This document shows positions 11,390-22,600 of a stretch of DNA of 64,000 nucleotides, piece by piece (positions within the stretch are counted from its first letter, which is position 1; the number at the start of each line of letters is the position of its first letter). The stretch spans positions 62,001 through 126,000 of the forward strand of contig JARBJD010000160.1 in NCBI GenBank assembly GCA_033064195.1, written 5' to 3'. Source of the DNA: Blattamonas nauphoetae. Lineage: Eukaryota > Preaxostyla > Oxymonadida. The notes beneath the pieces are model-generated. The model ran no database searches. It was not told where the DNA came from and worked only from the letters and a program-made list of their open reading frames with translations. The position numbers and the translations under genes were made by a program.

Positions 11390-13588
11390 TCAGAGCTCGT
11401 CCGCATTGAATGTCAGCTCGACTCTGAATCGTCTCGTGCACTCCTTCATTTCATCGTTAGTGTCCAACTCGATCCCCACCACTCGCAGTTCGAATGCATC
11501 GTCCCACCCTTCTTCTCTCAACAGCACTTCTCGTCTCTTCTGCCGCTCTCGTTGGTTCTGATTCCATTCTTGTGTTTTGTCAAGCATGTTCTCGAAGACA
11601 ATCATAAAATTTTCTTCGTTCTCCATCTCGACCATCGTTCGTTCTTCCCATTTCACAAGTTCGGACACAACGTCGGCGTCGTGTTCGTCGGCTCGAAGTT
11701 CCATGTTTTTGATGAGAAAGTGGATCAAACAGAGTTGTGTCTCGTGTTCCACTAGGCCCTGTTCATCCAGAAAGAGTCTGTCCGAATTGTTGAAGATGAA
11801 TGTGATGAATTGTTTTGCTGGCTCGAACATACAAACACGAATGTGCGGATATTGTTCTAATTTTTCTTCATCATCGTCTCCAATCGGATAAAATATGCAG
11901 GAGATGAAGTTGGTGAGTTCAAAAAGAGTTTTGGACTCGGAGAGAGGAAGAGAAATAAAGTCGACTGTTCCAAACATCCGACTAACAAGATTCACTGTCA
12001 TGAACTTCGCTGTCATCCGTTCAAACAAAACGACGATGTTTGTAAGAGATATGATGGTGTTTTCTCTGATGCCTTGGCTGTTGAGTCTGAGAGAGTTGAG
12101 AATGAGGTCGGGGAAGGATGGATCGTCGAGGACGATTGTTTCGAAGGATGATTTGTGGGGTTCGGCGATGTTGTATGTCAAATTGACGAAGAAATGCCAT
12201 CCGTTGCTCAGAAATTCTTCACACTCATCTCGAAGATGGTTCAGAGATTCTATCATTTTGGTGTCAAGATCAGAAGCCAATTGAGTGGTTGGAGAAGAGT
12301 CGGAGGGAAGAGAAGAGTTGAGATTGTCGATGTTCGAAATGTTCGTGAGAATCGTTGTGAGAGCTTCTTTCACGAAGAGAATCAATTCCCTGATGATCTC
12401 AGAATCAACCTGAAATGACAAGAAATGACGAAAAGAGTCAAAACACACTTCGATTGGTGGAGTGGCATGCAAAAGGAGAATTGGGATTTCGCATGAATAT
12501 GAGCAGAACAAAAGGGAAAGCGAGATTTTGAATTGATCATATTTTGTGAGTTGGATGCATTTTGGGGGGTGTGAAGGATCGGTTAGGAAATTAGTTTGGA
12601 ATTCGGAGAAAACGATTCGGAGTTTCTTTGTCAGAGCAGATAAGAATGAGAGACCAGAATATTGTTGGAGTGGGGAAGATGATGGGAAGATGGGTGAGGG
12701 TATATGTGTGAGAGCAGGTGGATTATGTTTGACAACATTGTAAAGAGCTAGGAGAGAATTGAATGCGATTTCGACATGAGGAAAGAGAGAAAGACGAGCC
12801 AAAGTGGTGAGAACAGCAGGTGGAGGTGAGGGATTTCCGAATTTTTTGAATGCGGAAATGATGAAATCTTCATGTTGGACATAAAGCGACACCACGATTT
12901 CAGGTTCGAAAAAGAGTGATTCCATGCAAGAACAACACTGAAAACAAATGAAGAAGGTGAAAGAATGAAACACACTGATTCCAATGCAGCACACGAAGAC
13001 CAATCTCCAAATTCCCTGATCACGAAAGAAGCGATTTCAGACGAAAGCGGAGAGCGAACGAACGAGTGCGATTTCGAATCTGAAAGAAAGCAAGAAATGA
13101 AGACATTCATCATCAAAACCAAGAAAACCACAAACAAAGAATCTCTATCACTTTCATCAGTTCTGCCTGAAATCAAAGCCACAATCAACAATCAACAAAA
13201 CAGAAAACGAGACCACAAGTCCAGATGAGTGAGGGACACAACACAAGGGAGACAGATATCGACACCAATCATCGAAACCGTCATCTGATCCACTTTCTGA
13301 AACACATCCAAAACAGTCACAAAACAATGAAGAAATCAAGAATACACACCAGACGCCATTTTCTGCAATGTTCTGAGTGTGTCAGCAATAATATCTTCAT
13401 CATCACATTGCAATCTTTCGAGAAGGGATGAGATTTTCGACTGAAAACGAGAGAAATGAATCACGATAAGAACAAGCCAGATTCCAACTAGGGAGAGTGT
13501 TCAAAAGATTTGATGAGAGATTTTCCTTCACAAAAGACTGCTCTGAACCCATCGAGGAGTCACCTGATCCGTTAGTTTCAAGACTCAT
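11390..13588 (-). CDS. HEAT-like helical protein, seven exons (tandem copy 1)
   Basis: ATG at 13588, stop at 11390. Six introns: 13441-13477, 13297-13349, 13167-13216, 13080-13135, 12938-12975 and 12410-12448 (37, 53, 50, 56, 38 and 39 nt). The spliced product is 641 residues. Each junction is supported by the same junction in the tandem copy at 14379-16552. Intron 1 aligns with a GT-AG intron in the sister but starts with GC here. The last intron is 39 nt and happens to be open in frame, so it is invisible without the sister gene. The protein is helical throughout, with a conserved tail containing VVGIELDTNDEMKEC and RFRVELTFNADEL. I recall this family only as hypothetical Blattamonas proteins; function unknown, probably a scaffold-like solenoid. 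Confidence 0.85.
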
Positions 13589-13734
13589 TCTGAATCAATT
13601 AATAATGGGTTCGCCTAGTGATCGAAACTCCAATTTCCTGGACACTCTCAAAACGAGATATTCTTTTGCGGAAGTGAGTTTGGTGAATTGAGGTACTATT
13701 ATTTCATCACATCTGATCTCTCTTCTGTGGGACG

Positions 13735-14071
13735 TCAGAAATGAAGCAGAACCCCAAAGACTGATTCAAGAACGCCTCCTGAATGTGAAGTGTGTTGGGA
13801 GGAACAACTGAACAATAAAACTGGATGCATCAGAGCGAGAAGGAGAGAGGGTAACGAGCGGTACAGAGCGAGGGAGGTGACGAGTCTTTCGAAGAAGACC
13901 AGATCGTTCCTCTTGTCTGCCAACGCCACAATGAACGGCCGATCGAAAACAAGCTGTGGGACAGGGGCTTCCGGGGGAGGCATCATCAGCAGTCCCATCA
14001 TGACGGCTGTCGCTGCGGCTGCTTCAACTCCATTCTCCGCCACTTTCAGGACTGTCCTGTGGATCACCTGG
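13735..14071 (-). pseudogene. Orphan serpin C-terminal exon
   Basis: After a pyrimidine-rich tract ending in CAG at 14072, the minus strand reads VIHRTVLKVAENGVEAAAAT, the proximal hinge of an inhibitory serpin reactive loop. It continues through AVMMGLLMMPPPEAPVPQ and then VFDRPFIVALADKRNDLVFF, which matches the C-terminal strands of serpins. The serpin-like part ends near 13873; the frame stays open to TGA at 13735 with non-serpin sequence. The roughly 300 residues that should precede the loop are not found upstream, where the next gene begins at 14379. It is therefore a stranded last exon between two tandem paralogues. Met or Leu at the likely P1 would suggest a chymotrypsin- or elastase-like target, but that is inference. 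Confidence 0.75.
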
Positions 14072-14378
14072 CTGCGAGACAAAAGAGATGGGAGAGAGGA
14101 TGATGGGAAAACAAAGGAAGAAATGGGAGAAGGGAATAGTGTCGAAAGAGGACGAAGAATCCACACAAAATCGATCGCAATGGAAACAACATTAAAATGG
14201 TTCATACTATCCTACTCAGTGATAATTTCTTCAGTATTCTTTCTTCACCAGACATAAATCAAGAAAACAACATCTAAACTATCGAACCCGACATACTTTT
14301 TTTTCGACCCGACACACAAAACCCATGCCCACAAGCGGAGGAGCGAAGGACGTGGGTTTGTTTGAGGACAAATGATCA

Positions 14379-16552
14379 TCAGAGCTCGTCCGCATTGAAT
14401 GTCAGCTCGACTCTGAATCGTCTCGTGCACTCCTTCATTTCATCGTTGGTGTCCAACTCGATCCCAACCACTCGCAGTTCGAACGCATCGTCCCACCCTT
14501 CTTCTCTCAGAAGCACTTCTCGTCTCTTCTGCCGCTCTCGTTGGTTTTGATTCCATTCAGAAGTTCTGCTCAGCATGTCGTTGAAGACACTCTCAAAATT
14601 CTGTTCGTTCTCCATCTCGATCATCGATCGCATTTCCCATTTCACAAGTTCTGACACGATGTCGGCATCATGTTCATCTGAGCGAAGTTCCATATTTTTG
14701 ACGTTACTGTGGATTAGACAAATGCGATGGTCGAGTGTGACTTGATCTTCTTCATCCAGAAGGAGTTTGTTCGAATTGCTGAACATGAACGTGATGAAGT
14801 GTTTGGCTGGTTCGAACACAGAAACTCGAATGAGACGATATTGTTCGAAATAGGAATCTTCATCGTTCCCAATCGGTGTCGATAGGGAAAGAATGAATTT
14901 GGTGAGTTCAAAAAGAGTGTTGGACTCGGAGAGAGGAAGAGAAACAAAATCATCAGTTTCAAACATCCTTCCAACTAGATTCGTTGCCATGAACTGTTCA
15001 TTCATCCAGGGATAGTCAACAACGATATTGTGGACAGTGATTAAGATGTTCTCCCTGATTTCTGTGTGATCGAGCTTGAGAGAGTTGAGAACGAGGTCAG
15101 GGAAGGATGGATCGTCGAGGATGATTGTTTGGAAGGAAGGTCTGTGGGTATCTGTGCTTTTATATGTCATGTAGACGAAAAAATCCCATCCATTGTCCAC
15201 AAACTCGACACACTCTTTTCGAAGGTACTTCAGAGATTGTGTGATTTGGGTGTCAACTCCAGAAAACAATGGAGTGGTTAGAGAATGTTCGGAGGGAAGA
15301 GATGCGGTGAGAGTGTCGATGTTTGAAATAGTCGTGAGAACGGTTGTGATAGTGTCTTTCACAAATAGAATCAATCCTCGAATGATCTCAGAATCAACCT
15401 GAAACGACGATAAATGAGGAAAAGAGTAAACACACTTCGATTGGTGGGTCAGCGTCAAAAAGGTGAAGTGGGAGGAAGAATGTAGTTGAACAAAACGAAA
15501 GGGAACAACCGATGAAGAAAGGATCATCGTTCGTGAGTTGGATGTATTTGGGAGGTGCGACAGATCTGTCGGGAGAGTAGTTTGGAACTCGGCGAAAACG
15601 ATTCGGAGTTTCTTTGACAGAGCAGCCAGGAATGAAAGACCGGAATATTGTTGGTGAAGGGAAGATGAAGGGAAGATGGGTGAGAGCAGGTGGATCTCGT
15701 TCGACGATGGAAGAAAGAGCCAAGAGTGAATTGAAGGCGATTCTGGGATGTGGGAAGAGGGACAAACGGGCCAAAGTGGTTAGAACTGCTGATGGAGGCG
15801 ATGATTCTACAGTACTGGTGAATGTAGAAACGATAACGTCTGTGTGTTGTACAAAAAGAGCGTCGACGATTTCTGGTTCGAAGAAAAGTGATTCAATGCA
15901 GGAACAACACTGAAAACAAATGAAGAAGATGAAATAAATCAACACACGGATTCCAATGCAGGACATGTGGACCAATCTCCAAATTGGGTGACCACGAAAG
16001 AAGGGATTTCTGAGAAAAGCGAGGAGCGAACGAACGATGGTGATTTCGAACCTGAAAGAAAGCAAGAAAGACATCCATCATCACAAACAAGAAAACCACA
16101 AACAAAGAATCGAAATCAATTTCATCAGTTCAGCCTGAAATCAAAGCCACAATCTTCAAAAGAGAAAACGAGAGACCACCAGTCCAGATGAGTGTGCGAC
16201 ACAACACAATGGAGACAGAAATCGACACCAATCATCAAAAGTGTCATCCGACCCACTTTCTGAAACACATTCAAAACATCACAAACAGACATCAACGAAT
16301 CGATGAAGAAAACAAGACTACACACCAGAGGCTACTTTCTGCAATTGTTGAAGTGTATCCACGATTCTGGACTCATTACTACATTGCATATCTTCGAGAA
16401 GTGAGGAGATGTTGGACTGAGAACGAGAGAAATGAATGACTAAGATAACGAACTCGATTCCATGCTGAGGAATTGGTCAGATGACTCAGATCATTTTCAT
16501 CATTCAATTTGGAGTGTGTGACATCGCCTCCACTAATCACCTTGGCTTTCAT
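14379..16552 (-). CDS. HEAT-like helical protein, seven exons (tandem copy 2)
   Basis: Sister of the gene at 11390-13588. ATG at 16552, six introns at 16417-16453, 16260-16325, 16135-16179, 16052-16103, 15910-15947 and 15399-15435 (37, 66, 45, 52, 38 and 37 nt), giving 632 residues. The last 48 residues are identical to copy 1. Between about 15,560 and 15,690 the copy is read in a shifted frame relative to copy 1, because a 14-nt and a 1-nt difference offset each other, so about 40 residues differ completely although the DNA aligns. Its start codon lies 51 bp from the divergent start of the giant beta-helix gene. Function unknown. Confidence 0.85.
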
Positions 16553-16603
16553 CCCTGGGTATGTTGTAGTGCAAATATTCAAATTATTGTTTGATCTACC
16601 GGG
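16553..16603. promoter_or_regulatory. 51-bp divergent start region
   Basis: The only DNA between the start codons of the minus-strand HEAT-like gene (16552) and the plus-strand giant gene (16604). It must hold both 5' leaders and any promoter elements unless these extend into coding sequence. It is AT-rich around ATTCAAATTATTG; no known promoter motif is claimed. Confidence 0.4.
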
Positions 16604-19600
16604 ATGTTTCTGATATCCTCCCTCCTTCTTTTTTCAACCGTTTCCGGACTCTCCACACTTACGTGCCCTGATCTTTCTCCTTTCTTCATTCATTCAAGAT
16701 CAAACATCCATGAAACACACTCAAGTCACGAATCAATCGCCCTAAGTCTGGGCAACTATCAATCGAATACAGTCTTGCTGGAGTCACGGTACATCAAAGT
16801 TGTGGGACCAGAAGACAAGTTAGCGCGAATTTACGAAGGAAGCCAAGTTAAAGGAAGTCTCTTCCAACTTGAGAATTCGACGTGTTCATTCTCGTTCTTC
16901 TCGTTTGAACCTCTGACAAGCAATGTGGTTAGAACATCACACCACTCTTTGTGTGAAATTATTGACAGCAAGATCACAGTGTATGAGACAACATCACCAT
17001 TTGACTGTTTGGACTCGAGTCTGTTTGTCGACCATACTGACTTTATTTTCAACGCTGAGTCAAATTTGGCACCGTCGCTCACAACCACGGATACATTCTC
17101 GTCGAAAGTGTCGTTTTCGAACTGCGAGATTGGGAATGTGGTGGTCGGAAGCGAGTCGAGTCTGATGGCATCGACGCTTATCCAACACACAGCGATGGAC
17201 TCGTGCGTGCTGCAGAATGTCACGCACATCAACCGCTATCGCCGATGTGAAGAAGTGAAGGAACCATTCAACGTGACGCTGACGAATTCGAAATGGATTG
17301 ACTGCTCAAATGGATTCTATGGGAGCATTGTGCGGGACGTGGAAGATCAGACAACCTTCCGAGCAGTGAACAACACGTTCATCCGTGGGATCACAAATGG
17401 GGAGACGACAGGAGAAACTTATACCAAAAGTACAGTAGTCGTGATTTTCAGCCACACTTATATTTCCTGCGAGTTTCGATCTTGCATTGGATCCAACTCT
17501 GCAGGCGGAGCAATCAGATGTCGAGGCGTTGGGAGTTTGACCGTGACAAAGTGCGAATTCTATTCCAACATATGTAATGCTGACCACTATGATGATAATA
17601 AGATAACGGCCGTCGGAGGAGCGATTCATTTTCATGGAAATTCCGTCGGAGCCCTCCACATCACCCAGTCCCGCTTCGACCACAACAAAGCCAACATGGG
17701 CGGTTCTGTTTCTTCACAGCTCGCTGGATCGTTCTCCTTCCAACTATCAAACATTACTAATGGATCATGCTTCAAGTTTCCCTCACCACAAACTTCATTC
17801 GGTGGAGGGCTAATGGTGGCATACCTTCCCTTCAATTCCATTGTGTCGAATCTCCGCTTCGATGGATGCAACTCCGAAGGTTCTGGAGGAGCGATTGATT
17901 GCTCGAATATGACTGGAAGCATCACATTCTCCAACCTTTTCATCGCAAACAGCCTTACACGGAGAGGAAATGTTGTTTTCTCAGACGTTCAAGATCCACA
18001 ATCAAAGATCCAATTTTTCAGCTGTATCTTCTTCAACAACACCTCAACAGAAAAGAAATCTAACGGAGACCCGTTTCCAAATGATGTTCGTCTTGATCGT
18101 GTTGAACCATGGATCTCATTACTCCAATCTAATTCGACATTTGTGAACTGCTTCAGCACTTCCAACGCCCCCAAAATTGCCATGGCTGATGGTTCAAAAC
18201 TTATCTACACATTTGAATATTACGATTTGAACAACAATACACTGCTTGACGTCCTTCTTCCGAAGCCAGCCATAATCGTCAACGGCCAAGAAGGAACCGA
18301 TGCCTCTGATTGTGGAACGGATTATGACAACAAATGTCGGACAATAGCGTTCACAGGCCTTTATCGTCTCTTCCAGACGGGCATCAATGTGCTGATTGAG
18401 GCCGGACGCTACGACGAAACAGTCGCCTTTGATGTGACCTCAAAAGCGGTGACATTCACGTCATTTGGAGACATCCACCCGATCATCGGGTATTCGGGAG
18501 CATCAGCGGCGTTTATAACAAAAGGAACGGAGATTGTTCGATTTGAGTATCTCTCGTTTGTCCCATCGTCGACGAGCCATGTCATCCACCAAAACGGAAA
18601 CGGAGGACTGGAGATTGCCGACTGCTCGTTCGTCGCTTTGGATGATGCGAGTGTGGAGATGGAAGTCTCTGCAGTGAAGCTGACATTTGGATCTATGCTG
18701 TTGACTCGAGTGTCGTTTGTTGAACTTCGATTGAAAGGAGGGAGCTGCGTGGAATGTGTAGAAACCACAACCGAAGTGACGATCTCGGAAAGCGAGTTTG
18801 TTTCAATTGGGGGAACAGCCCGAGCGATGATTGTGTTCAGCCGAACAAGCGCAGGATCAGGCAAAGTGACAATGGACGGGACTCGAATGATTGCTGAGAA
18901 AGGACAGAAAGTTGGAGGGATCCAGATCTCGAATGTGAAGACAGTTTCGATGACAGGAATGCAGTTGGCGAATGTGGGGTCAGATGAACAGGAAGCAGCG
19001 ATAGACATTGCGAGCTGCACCAGTTTGACTCTTTCGTCGCTTCTCTTTGAACGATGCATCGGAAAGAGTGCGTCAGACATCTTCGTCTCCAACTCACCGT
19101 CGATCTCTCTGCCGTCGCCTCTGTCTCAGTCGTTCAGTGCTTCAAGCTCACCATCGTCGTCGGTCAATGGAGTTGCCTCTGATACTTTACTGGTTCGCAC
19201 ATCACTGGCGGTGGATGGAGTGGATGGGTCAGATGAAGAGTTCTGCTGGAAGGATGCTGGAGGCTGTCGTTCGATCAGCTCACTTGTCTCACGTATTGGG
19301 CATGGTGTTGAATGGAACACGACGCTGAAACAACAGACAGTTGGAGATTCAGAGATCTCGATTTCGAATAACCTCCATCTGACTGTGACAGGGACGACGC
19401 AATCTGGCTCTATTCTTTCTCACACCGGAGCAGTCTCCTCTCCGCTCCTGTCTGTCGCTTCTGGTCTTCTGTCAGTGTCCCAACTGACACTCTCGACCGA
19501 CGTCCCAAGTGCAACCCACACATCGTCGTTCTTTCTGATCACTGGTGGTTCACTCAGCTTCACGTCTGTTCGCTTCCCCTCGCTCAGCTTCTCGAACTCT

Positions 19601-22600
19601 GGAAGCCTGTTGCAAGTGTCGGGAACAGGAAGTTTGAGTGTGTCGTCTGTGACCATTTCTGGATGCTCGACGGATGGAGTCGGATCAGTTCTTCACTCAA
19701 CGTCGTCTGGAACGATCTCTTTGAACACAGTCTCGCTGAATGGGAGTCAATGTGGATCAGGAAAGAAAGGACGAAGCATCGCGATCGAATCAACCGCACC
19801 GTTCGGTCTGTCGAGTGTTGTGATGAAGAACGTGGCTATTTTGGTCGAAGGAAGTGTTGGGGATCACGAAGTCTTTTTGAAAGGACCCTCACTCTCGTCG
19901 ACAGTGACATCGTCGAACTTTGGATCAACACTTGGATCGCAAACAGAACAGACGACAACGAAGATGAGGCAGTTCTTTGGGGAAGACACGTCGGACGCTT
20001 CGATGTCTGGTCCTCTGTCGTATCTGCTCTACTGCCACTCGACAGGAACAGTGTGGGTAAATGTGTTGTTCTGGGATCATGGATTCTGTGGCCTTTCTGC
20101 CCTTCCGTGCAAGTCTCTGGAAATGGCGCATTCGAAAGTGAATGAAGCAGATCAAATTGTGAATTTGGTGACAGACGTGCGGATGACAGGCACTGTCGTT
20201 TCGAAATCAACAGGATCGGTCATCAAATCGATATCTGGAAGTAAGATCACAGCAGAAAACACCGCTCAATTCGAAATCGGGGAAGGAAAACTGACATTGA
20301 CATTACTGACATTAGAGCTGCCTTCAGTTCTGTCTCAGACTCTTTTCGTTGTGTCAGGAGGAACACTGGACATTCTATTGACGGTCACACTGACGAATCC
20401 GACAACGACAGCACACGCGACTTCACTTCTGTTGGTGTGTGGGGGCACGGTTGCTCTGGACGGAACAAAACTGACCACAACACAGGAGATGACTCTCGCT
20501 TCGTCGGCTCTGATGACTCAATCAAAAGGATTGTTCACAATCTCGAACATGAATATTGAGAATGTGAGCAAAACAACTGGTGATGGAAGCGTGATCTCTG
20601 TGACACTCACCACAAACACCGACATGCTTTCGATTATCTCAACGACATTCATATCGTGTTCGTGTTCAGGTGGAAATGGAGGAGCGCTTTTCGTAAGTCT
20701 GTCAGCGTCAGCTCTCTTCTCGATCACTGGCACGTCCTCGTTTACATCATGCACAGCAAGTGGAAAAGGATCGAAATTGTATCTCTCTCGGCCAGGCCTT
20801 CTCTCGTTCCTCACACCAAATGAAGGAGCTGGCCATCTGGACTCGATCAAGCCAACACTGTCAACAAAGGCGATCGCAGATGATATTCTGAACGAGTTTT
20901 ATGGATTTGAATCGTCGAGTTCGGAAGGATCGCTTCTTTTATACTGGTATCCCTTCAGCACCGACGACACGACGATGCATGTTCACTCATCTGGACACGC
21001 TCACTCGCTTTGTGGGAAAGAAGCTCTTCCCTGCCAGACACTTCCCGACTCTCTGAGCAAGATTCAATCGGCAACAACATTGATGATCGACTCGAACATG
21101 GAACTCTCTTCGAAACTGACATCTCTGCCAAGAGCCTGGACAGTCACCAAAAGCGGTTCAGCTGTTCTCACTCTTGTCGCTGATGGGCAAATTGAAATCA
21201 GCAATTCTAGATCAGCCCTGACAATGTCATCTCTATCACTCACCGTTGGAACTGTCGCATCAGGCAGAACTGCCGAACTCATCACCGCCTCAGCCGGTTC
21301 TCTCGCGATTTCCTCATGCACAGTCACCAACATTGATCAGGCCAATGCTGTACCCTTCATGTTTGTGAATGGAGGATCTGCCTCAATCGGCGTTTCCAAC
21401 ACATTTGTCAACCCATCCGTCGCATCTTCTCTCTTCGCCGTCTCAGCAGGATCTCTCTCGATCACGTTGCCGCTGTCTGTTACCCATCTCAGCGATGCTA
21501 GATCAGCTGCTCTGTTCGATCTGTCTGGTGGGACAACCACTCTGTCAAGCTCGCTGAAATCACTCTTCTCGTCCGGAACTGTGTTCTCAATCAAGGAAGG
21601 ATCGGTCCTGAGTCTGAACACTGTGAGTGACGACTTCAACTTGGCGAAAATGCCTCAACTGGCAGAGTTGGATGGAGGGCGACTTGTTGTGACAGGATCA
21701 TTCACGAAAGGGATGCTGAGCTCGTCGTTCATCTCTGGACATGGAACTTTGGAGATTGGAGCATCGTTCACTTCATTCTCTCCTCAATCAACATCGAATT
21801 CCGAATGTCGACTTCTGACGCTGACAATCCTGAAGGGAGAGACAGTACAAATCGGATCATCGACCAACAAAGTTACATTCGATTCGTGCTCGTCTTCAGA
21901 GGATGGAGGAGTACTTCACGCGACTCTTCAAGAAACAGGAGCACTCGCGCTGACAAACACGACATTCGCTGGCTGCTCTTCGGACGGGAACGGAGGAGCC
22001 ATTTTTGTCGATTTGGCCAGCTCGACTCTTCCTCCGTCCATCTCACTCACGTCGGTGTCTTTTGGAGATGTCACTGCTGGAACAGGGTGTTCTGCACAGA
22101 ATGGACAAGCTGTGTATTGTGTGGTTGCATCTGGACAGGAGACCACTTCTCTCAAAGCCATTCGAGACGCCCTTCTTCCTTCGTCGCCTTACACACCTCC
22201 AGCCTTCTCTTCAACAGAACGCACTCTGGTTGAGTTTGGAGATGGATCGCTTGTTGGGTCAATCCTCTATCCCTTCCATCCCACGACCACACAACTGAGT
22301 CTGCGCGCTGATGTTGGATTCGACCATCCTCTCTGCGGGAACACGCTCCTTCCCTGCCAGTCTCTGAAACAGGGATACTCCAACATTCCTGTCCTGTCCG
22401 ATACTCATTCGCTGATGCTCGACACACCTCTCACTCTGAACGAGAAGCTATCAACGGAAGACAAGACTGTGATCATCGCTGGTTCTATCTCAAACAGCCT
22501 TGTATTGGGCACAGGCGCTGAACTCGACGTGAAAGCTGGTGAGCTCGTTCTGTCCAGCCTTACCGTTGTCCTTCCAACGCCTCTGACCAAGTCAGTGTTT

